Below are positions 56,794 through 64,000 of a DNA stretch of 64,000 bases, piece by piece. A program made the translations under genes and the position numbers. The stretch covers positions 32,894,561 to 32,958,560 of the forward strand of contig CM054117.1 of the NCBI GenBank assembly GCA_028673005.1, given 5' to 3'. Numbering within the stretch: the stretch's first letter is position 1; the number at the start of each line of letters is the position of its first letter. This stretch comes from Tanypteryx hageni (lineage: Eukaryota > Arthropoda > Insecta > Odonata > Petaluridae). The notes below the pieces were generated by a model. It saw only the letters and a program-made list of their open reading frames with translations, searched no databases and was not told where the DNA came from.

Positions 56794-57402
56794 CTTAAAA
56801 GAGCAATACAAGAGATTATATATAGGGATCAAAATAATTTTAAACCAATGGAGGAAATGTATCTTGGAATAAAAATGCAAATGGAACTACTAAATTCTAA
56901 CGCTATTGAAGGTGAAGAGATGAGTGACTTCCGAAAAAATTGTTTGGAGTTTTTCATTGAAAGTGCTTCGCAAATTTATAAAAGATATTCTTTTGGATCA
57001 GAATCTTTAAAATCTTTAGAAATGTTAAATCCTAAAGTTGTTTTTGGAAAAGAAAATCCTTCTTTAGTTAATTTAATTTCATCTTTTGAACATTTGGCAA
57101 ATTCAAAAAATTGATAGTGAATGGAGGCTATTAAGAAACTCTTTGGAGAGCCTAGAAGTCCATTTTGGTATGAGCCCAGAAGAATTTTGGTGTAAGGTGA
57201 GGGAAATTAAGCAAATGGATGATGAAATGTTGTTTGCAAACCTTGCAAATTCATGCAAACATTATTATGTTTGCCACACTCTACTGCTGCAGTTGAGAGA
57301 GTTTTCTCGGGCATAAACAGGATGAAAAATAAAACCAGAAACGGATTAGCAACTGAAACCATTAAAGGCTTAATATTTACAAAGCAATTTAACACAATAT
57401 GA
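56794..57402 (+). pseudogene. hAT transposase, C-terminal region with dimerisation domain
   Basis: Blocks in order are FKPMEEMYLGIKMQMELL, FRKNCLEFFIESASQIYKRY, LVNLISSFEHLANSK, IDSEWRLLRNSLESLEV and FWCKVREIKQMDDEMLFANL. Then comes STAAVERVFSGINRMKNKTR with NGLATETIKGLIF and a stop. The SxAxVERxFSxxNxxKxxxRN motif is the hAT C-terminal dimerisation signature. Two frame changes break it: near 57105 (in an A6 run) and near 57290. The BED finger and the catalytic N-terminal part are absent. Confidence 0.85.
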
Positions 57403-57404
57403 AT

Positions 57405-58185
57405 ATTGTTATAATTTTAATGTCAGCAAGTCACTGCTAAATAGAGGAGGGAATAGCAAGAGAGCAGAAAAATAAATCCTTTATTTAGGGTTACAAGATG
57501 TAGGTATTGATTTAGGAGAAGTCCTTACTACTTTTTACTGGCCTTTCTAGTTTTTTATTATGCTCTTATTTTTGCTGGAAGTGTAAATTAATAATATTGT
57601 AAAGAATTTCTGTCTGTTTAAGATAGTCCAATGGTTTTTTTAAATCTCTTACCTGAAATATCAGACAAGTCGTGACTTTGTTAGGCTTAAATATATAATA
57701 TTTTTTAATATGAAAGAACTTGTAAATTTTTTTGTTACAGCTGTAAGATTGCATATGTATGCACGTAATTAATTGTAGTATTTTTAAACAGGATACTATA
57801 TTTTTAATTTCTTTGTGATGTGTTCATTTTTGTTTTTTATAAATTAAAATTTTTTCGCATGTATAATTTTTTTGTATTACTTATTACACAAGTAAATTTA
57901 TTAATGAGAACTATATGTAAAACAAAGTAATAAGTGGTATTTTGTTATGAATTTACCCTTGTGTTATACACAATTCAGATATAATTAATAGTAATATAGC
58001 TCCTTCGGTTTGCATAAATAAATTTGTACTATTTTCAAAAACTCTAATAAGTTATCATTTTGTTATGAAAATAGAATTACTATTTCTAGTATTCCTTGAA
58101 TATGAATAGCTGAAACAGAATTTAGCATAAAAATATGCCTTGTACAGATATTTCTACAGAATGTATAACTAGTCGACAGATTTTT
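57405..58185. other. AT-rich 3' region of the hAT element
   Basis: No coding motif. Very AT-rich. Presumed 3' noncoding part of the hAT insertion up to its terminal repeat at about 58190-58230. Confidence 0.35.
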
Positions 58186-58337
58186 CTCGGCGATTCTACA
58201 GATTTTTCCAATTTTTAAACGGCAACACTGCTACCGACATCTAGCGGTTCACTTGTAGTACTACGTCCAGAATAAATTCAATAGTTAGCCAACAATAATT
58301 TATGAAACCGATAGTTTAGAGAAACGCGTTACTGACT

Positions 58338-58382
58338 TATGGATTCAACAACGCTATGGGAGCAATAGCTATTGAATCCATA
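58338..58382. repeat. Short hairpin near the right Harbinger-like end
   Basis: TATGGATTCAA (58338-58348) is complemented exactly by TTGAATCCATA (58372-58382), with a second internal pairing GCTAT/ATAGC. Confidence 0.6.
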
Positions 58383-58824
58383 TCTGCTCGTTCGAGAAAC
58401 CGGGCACCACCAATCGCTCAGATAATTTCACGGTCTCTAATAATTCAGATTATTTTCTTCAAATGAACAAAACTCAAACTGCTGGAAGGAATTTTGTGAT
58501 TAATCGAGTAGAATTTTCGACCGTGCCCTAACAATCATAGAATAAATATAAAGGAATTTGAGGATATCGGAAGGTACGCTCCTAGAACTAACATACAAGA
58601 CCTCCACTGCCTTACTAAAATAGACCAAATCCTGGACATTGTGTCCCGGAATATGCCCCTAGGTGAGTTAATTATAGCAGTTTGCCTTACACTCCTCATT
58701 CCCTAACGCGTACCTTTCTTCACCTCTCACGTCCTCATAACATACGGCGAAATTCCTGGTGCTTACGGACAGTGAGACAGGATCGAGGATGGCACGTGAG
58801 CCGCGAAAGAGTGCACGTTCCCTG

Positions 58825-58860
58825 GCTCGAGTGAGAGAGAAAGAGAGAGAGAGAGAAACG
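58825..58860. repeat. GA microsatellite
   Basis: GAGAGAGAAAGAGAGAGAGA run. Confidence 0.7.
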
Positions 58861-58929
58861 CGCGAACATTTTCCGCATACTTGCACCTGAGAGAATGGCA
58901 TAAAAGAGCTTCCTCATAACCAAAGTTAC

Positions 58930-59085
58930 TACCTTTCTCTTTTTCTTTCTCTCACTCTCTCTTTCTTCCCTTTCCTCCCTCTCCCTTTCTCTTCCTCTCC
59001 CCCTCTCTCTCCCTTCCTCCCCTCACCTCTCTCTCTCCCTCTCCCTTCCTCTTCCTATTGCTTTATTTATCCTCCCCCTCTCTCC
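58930..59085. repeat. CT-rich simple repeat
   Basis: Nearly pure pyrimidine plus strand, CTCTCTCTCCCT words. No gene. Confidence 0.7.
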
Positions 59086-59089
59086 GATC

Positions 59090-59930
59090 ACATTTAAGCT
59101 TCTGTTTTTCCGAACTTCTTATATCGATTTCTTCGAATGTGTTGCACGAAAGAATCGCGATAGAGTTTCTTGAAAGATAGGAGGTAATGTTTTATGAAAT
59201 GTGTCCATTTTTGGTGTTTACGATCGTATAAAGCAGGAAATTCCCAATTAATTCATTACAAATTCAATAAAAATCACACTTGCGACTAAGTACGTGTGTT
59301 TCGAGCAAAGAGTTTACATCATATCTACGTTTCTAACCTGGTTTTGAATGAATATTTTTAAATTTACTTCTGCAGTGAGGGGTTATAAAATAAACTGCGT
59401 TAGTATTTGATAATTGCAGGATAAACATTATTATCACGCAAATCTACTTCAAACCTTGAACCCGATTAATAACCTACAATATCCCCAGATTGTTTAAAAT
59501 AAAATCTCCGAATTATCTTAGCATAGTAACCGTTTTTAATACCCGAGGTTTAATTTTTATGGACACAGACGCTTTAACCACAAGAAAATGTTCTCTAAAT
59601 ATTCTTATACAAGGGATTATAAAAAAATCTCTTCACCCCTTATAAACCCTGCAGAGCAGTAAAGTAATTTTAACCCTAAGTCGCGCAACAACGCAAGCAT
59701 CTGTTTTAATCGCGCCGGTTTCTCTAACGAATAAACTCCAAATTCTTTTGCTATCTCCCCGCTTAAAGGCACTCGATTTTATTTACACCGAGCTTGTTTG
59801 GTCAGGAAAGAAATAACGAGACAAAGATTTCTCAGCTCGGAGATTAAGAGGATTATCCATCGTGAGTATCCCTCGCTTGTTCCGGACGCGGTTCATCGAC
59901 GTGGTTAGGTATCTTGTGGGTGGGTCTCGT
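59090..59930. other. Anonymous DNA
   Basis: No supported feature. Confidence 0.35.
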
Positions 59931-60460
59931 GGGGAGAGGAGAGAGGGGGAAGAGGTGGAGAGAGGGGGGAGAGGTGGAGAGAGGGGGAAGAGGTGGATAG
60001 AGGGGGAAGAGGTGGAGAGAGGCGGAAGAGGTGGAGAGAGGCGGAAAAGGTGGAGAGAGGGGGAAGAGGCGGAGAGAGTTGGAAGAGGCGGAGAAAGGGG
60101 AAAGAGGCGGAGAGAGGGGGAAGAGGTGGAAGAGGGGGGGGAGGAGGGCGAAAAGGGAAGGAGAGAGGAGGGAAGGAGAAGGGGAAAAAGCGGAGAGAGG
60201 GGGAAGAGGCGGAGAAAGGGGGAAGAGGGGGGAGAGGGGAGGAGGGCGAAAAAGGAAGGAGGGAGGGAAGGAGAAGGGGGAAGAGGCGGAGAGAGGGGGA
60301 CGAGGCGAAGAGAGGGGGAAGAGGAGGAGAGAGGGGGAAGAGGCGGAGAGAGTTGGAAGAGGTGGAGAGAGAGGGAAGAGGGAGGGAGAGGGGAGGAGGG
60401 CGGAAAGGAGAGGAGGGAGGGTGGGAGGGAGGAGGAGGAGAGTCTGAGGAGGCGACTTCA
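59931..60460. repeat. Purine minisatellite, ~19-bp unit with higher-order structure
   Basis: The basic unit is GGGGGAAGAGGCGGAGAGA with T/C and A/G variants, repeated some two dozen times. A longer interposed block (GGGGAGGAGGGCGAAAA, then GGAAGGAG and GGGAAGGAGAAGGGG) occurs at about 60140, 60233 and, shortened, 60390. Open frames of 236, 207, 165 and 138 residues cover it on both strands only because a pure purine strand lacks stops. It has triplex- and G-quadruplex-forming composition. Confidence 0.85.
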
Positions 60461-60574
60461 GTCTTGCCTCGATCCCGACAAAAAAAATAATTGCGCGACA
60501 TATAAATCAGACACAGAAGGGTGGGCAAGGGGAGAAGAAAATGAAAAAAAGAGGTTTATCCCTCCGGATTAGAG

Positions 60575-63400
60575 GGACAAAAAATGCACGAGGGCTTGGG
60601 AACAATGTGCGTGATTAAATAAAAAGACGCGTGTTAAAAGAATGGGGCGCAATTGAAGCGCTCGGCGCGACATAAAGCGAACTGAGTAGCACTTTAAAAC
60701 TCGGGCCGTTTACGAGTTGGTTCGACATTTAAAAAAAAAATCATGTCATTAAAAAATGAATACCACAAAACTTAAAGTGTAATTAAATTATTATGAATCG
60801 GAATAATTCGTTGAAAAGAGAAACGTGATGCGTGGGAGTTAAAGAGCTAATGGTTCCCGTGTCGCTAGGGTTTCGCTTAAAGCCAACTGATTCTTGTCGA
60901 TTATTCTCAACAAGTATAATTGACAATACATTGAAATTTACATTATTTTAATTTTTTAGGGCATGGTGTATCGTTATATAAAAGAACAACCAAATGTATA
61001 AAACTATATTCCTTTCCTCGTAAACAAACATTTATTGTAGCACAACTTTTTTATCCAGCCCTGGGGAAAAGTGTTGTTACAATGGTTTCAAATTAAATAA
61101 CCTCATACAAACAATTTACTTCATTCAAATTTGGTAAGTGCATATAAATCATATTTAAAAAATAGGTAATCCATGCTCATTATTGGTGCTAACAAATTGG
61201 TAAAATTTTCATATACAAAACACAAACAGCGTTGCAAAAAGAATTGACACTAATAGCAACAAACAGGTTTTTCAGAGACTAAAACCAAGTTCTAAATATT
61301 TCTGTACACAGCATAGCGCAAAAATAAAAGATTGCTCCTTGCTATATAGTCACCGAAAAAATTACACGCACAAATGCACTAGATGAGACTGTTAATGGGA
61401 AAATAACGAATCCTAACAGGAGATTAACTCCGCACCCACTCAAGCTGAATCATTTCCTCGTGAACCAATTTAGCAAAATCTAACGAGACTCGCTTGACTT
61501 TACATCAAGACTGTTGAGAAAATCTTTTCGACGCTCATGACTAACCCACTCATTCCGACGAGAACGAAGTGGAATTAAGCGAGATAGAAAGGAGATGGAA
61601 GGGAGAAATGGATGAAAGCAAAGAGAATGGTTGGGTATAAGAAAGACCAGAAAGTCTTAGTCGAAAACACCTCTAAATATGATAGATATGTCTTAGCGAG
61701 TTATTCAACTACCATCCATACATTTTTAAAACTCGCGCATTACTCAATTCCGTAAACTTTCCACAAGTATCGAATGCGGATAGCAACCATATGATTCATA
61801 AATTACTTCTTTTATTTTTTTCTTCTTTCAGCTTTGCTATGCTATCGTTTATGGGCACATTGTAGCGAAATAACTGAAACTTGTTTTCGTAATCCCATCC
61901 ATTTTTTTCGGAAAAAATATCCCTTTTGCGAACTGGGAAAACGAATTAGATCCAGGAAAATTATTTTTGCCTTTAAATTCCGCCACTACTCCAATGGAGG
62001 AGTCACGCGCTGAACTTATGGAGGCGGCAACCCAAAAAGAGATTGAATTGAGAGAGCGAGAAGGAGTGAGAGAGATGTGGAAGAAGGCAGGATAGGAAAT
62101 TAGAGAGTTTTCGGCGAGATGCCTAGTCCCATACCTCGAGCAACAGAGACATTCACCACGGCTTTTCCTCGACCAGCCGACCCTAAGGGCAAGAGACGTG
62201 ACGCGGTAACCAAAGCGATGTGTACACGAGAGAAATGGAGGAGGCGACGAGGAAGGAGGCGGAAGAAGGGAGGAAAAAGATAAAGATCGCCGAGAAAGAA
62301 AATCAGAGGCAAGAAGTAGTTAAGAAAGTAAAAGAAATGGAGGGCGGAGCTGAGATTGAGGGCATATCCTAAATTAATTTAACCGATCGAAACAGAGTAG
62401 AAAACACGATTACAGAACAAGGACTGTGGCATAATAAGTAAACCAGAAGCGGTTGAATGTATATTTGATAAAAACTCTTTTGGTGAGATTGTTTTCACAA
62501 TTCAATTGGTTTCGGTAAAGCAGTCTAATTAACATACGAGCGCTTAAGGCGTCCTAAAATCTTGAAAAAAACATGGATGGTGAAGTTGAATATAATTTTT
62601 GGCTTAAACCAGGCGCAGAGAAGCATTAATCTCTGACACAGAATACAAAGTTGAAAAATATCGTTCAAAGGAATTGATCAAATACATTTCGGTAGTAATA
62701 CTTTGCTCATTAGTACGTACAATTTAATCACTTCTAAAATTATATCAGATGTTCATTTGATTTTTGAGTAATTAATTGCGTGAGAATCTTTAATGTGGAA
62801 TTTCTGATATCGATAAAAATCTGGATTATTTCAACTCAGATTAATACTATATGGGGTGAATTTTCTATTCAAATTTTACGTCTTCTAATCGCAGATAAAC
62901 ATTTTATCAAACGCTTTGAAATATAAAAACTATCATTTACTGTGTAACTCATACAAAAAATGCAGATGAATAAATACAATATGTATTAGTTTATAAAAAA
63001 CGTAATGGCGATCAAATAAATGTTTTCTGCAAATTTTATATTCGCAGTAGCTCAAGGATTTCAGTTAGTTGAGAGAGAAAATATAACCACTTCGGCAAAA
63101 ATTATTAAGCGTTTGTAATTACATATATACATAAACTTTTTCCACAAAAATAAGTCAGGAAAACGATTTTGAGAGAGTGAGAGAAAGAAGATAAGCTCAT
63201 CAAACGATATAGACATGAAGACCTCAGGACTTTGAGAATATCTGTTGCAGGAAAGCAGACGCCGAAAACTTCTCTGTTGCAAATACAATTAATACATGTA
63301 AGAACGTTCACATCACTCCTTACCATCTACAATCCACAATACCTTTCTAGCTAATGCTAATTTTACTGACAGAAAACACTTATACAGTAAAAATATTTAT
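60575..63400. other. Anonymous DNA
   Basis: 2.8 kb without a recognised gene or repeat. The frames (62100-62312, 63061-63288) lack motifs. Confidence 0.35.
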
Positions 63401-63401
63401 A

Positions 63402-63518
63402 TTGCTCGACAGTGGCACAGCCAGAGTGTTTGTATGTGTGTGTGTTGTATGGCGAATCAGCCTCGTGGCCTATTGTCGCCGTACCCTTACCTCCCCTGTC
63501 TGCGCCACTGTTGGTCGA
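63402..63518. mobile_element. Tiny (101-bp) hAT-type MITE
   Basis: The element is 63410-63510. The left end CAGTGGCACAGCCAG and the inverted right end CAGTGGCGCAGACAG agree at 13 of 15 positions. Flanks TTGCTCGA (63402-63409) and TTGGTCGA (63511-63518) agree at 7 of 8. The interior includes a short GT run. Overlapping frames are spurious. Confidence 0.7.
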
Positions 63519-63519
63519 T

Positions 63520-64000
63520 TACAGATTTTCTCGACAATGCGTAATTCATATGTTTCGTGAGCTCTACGTCTGGCAATCTGGTGCAATCGAAACCATTCTC
63601 CATTGTATTCTCTGTTTCCTGCCTCTATCACTCTCGGGGCTACGCGGCAGAAGGTAGGTCAGAAACCTTCATTTGGGGTCTCACCCGCAATATTTCAAAG
63701 GTTTCCGTCATCATCTCTTTACAAACCCTCCACGGGCTCTTATAATCCAATACGGAAGGTTTTTCACTGCGTTGAAATAGGACGAGGTGGAGAAAATCCT
63801 TTGCAAGCAAAATTTGATTTTCTCGGAAAAGATTCTGTAAAACGGATTCCTCTCTAGTTCACAGAGAAAGAGCATTGGAGAAATTAGCGGCAACGTTGCC
63901 GTTTTCTTGCAAGTGAGCTAGGAATTTAAAATATCTAGGCGCAAGGACAATATTCGCACCAAAAACGTCTTTTCCTCGCAATAAAATACCTTTCGGTTTT
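63520..64000. other. Anonymous DNA at window end
   Basis: Overlapping small frames on both strands without motifs. Nothing supportable. Confidence 0.3.

Larger units (their letters stand above)
56358..58406. mobile_element. Harbinger-like element joined with hAT sequence
   Basis: The left candidate end GGCCGGTTCAATAG and inverted right candidate end TGCCCGGTTTCTCGAACG resemble PIF/Harbinger termini. Inside, a Harbinger-type N-terminus (56600-56790) is followed immediately by a hAT transposase C-terminus (56794-57402). A hAT-like right end (CAGTGTTGCCG in reverse complement, ending at 58230) lies between. The ends are imperfect and I found no clean 3-bp duplication, so the outer boundary is tentative. 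Confidence 0.35.

Noticed and set aside
59862..60572. Open frame of 236 residues (plus overlapping frames of 207, 165 and 138)
   Set aside because: It is a Gly/Arg/Glu translation of a purine minisatellite. Frames are open on both strands because the tract lacks T, so no stops can form. No domain.

Overview
This 64 kb window looks like nuclear DNA of an arthropod, most probably an insect with a large, repeat-rich genome. The base composition is AT-rich. There are no operons, ribosome binding sites or long open frames. Recognisable coding traces are remnants of eukaryotic transposons: CR1/Jockey-type and RTE-type LINEs, pogo/Tigger, hAT, PIF/Harbinger-like, THAP and YqaJ-associated elements. 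A tRNA-derived SINE and several short inverted-repeat elements are also present. I recognise no host exon, tRNA, rRNA or other conserved cellular gene, so the window is probably intergenic or deep intronic. I cannot name the species.

Layout. 1-1.4 kb: GA-rich tract and anonymous DNA. 1.4-6.7 kb: a nested transposon nest in which dispersed repeat X is split by a Tigger element holding a LINE fragment, then by a segment with a YqaJ-type ORF facing a THAP ORF, followed by the 3' half of a second Tigger transposase. 6.7-19.6 kb: mostly anonymous AT-rich DNA with a ~220-bp tandem repeat at 10.2 kb, a LINE 3' tail and weak SINE traces. 19.6-25.9 kb: a hAT MITE with perfect target duplication, two copies of a MITE with a 31-bp perfect terminal repeat, a LINE tail, and a second copy of repeat X interrupted by a SINE with a perfect 13-bp duplication. 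27.9-30.5 kb: an RTE-type LINE fragment, a 1.38 kb foldback element with pogo-like ends, and a second SINE. 31.2-35.6 kb: a Helitron-like 3' end and hAT MITEs. 35.6-46.3 kb: GA/CT-rich tracts, another hAT MITE, a ~150-bp tandem repeat and a 260-bp near-perfect palindrome. 46.4-49.5 kb: a decayed CR1/Jockey-group LINE and an RTE-type LINE tail. 49.9-51.7 kb: a repeat cluster. 52-55 kb: pyrimidine/purine tracts. 56.3-58.4 kb: a Harbinger-like N-terminus joined to a hAT transposase C-terminus. 59.9-60.5 kb: a purine minisatellite. 63.4 kb: a 101-bp hAT MITE.

The transposon genes carry stops and frameshifts and appear dead. The most interesting items are the foldback element at 28.2-29.6 kb, the YqaJ/THAP segment at 3.6-5.8 kb with matching TGACGTCA motifs in front of both ORFs, and the datable nesting of elements. 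All family names rest on motif recognition by eye, not on a database search.
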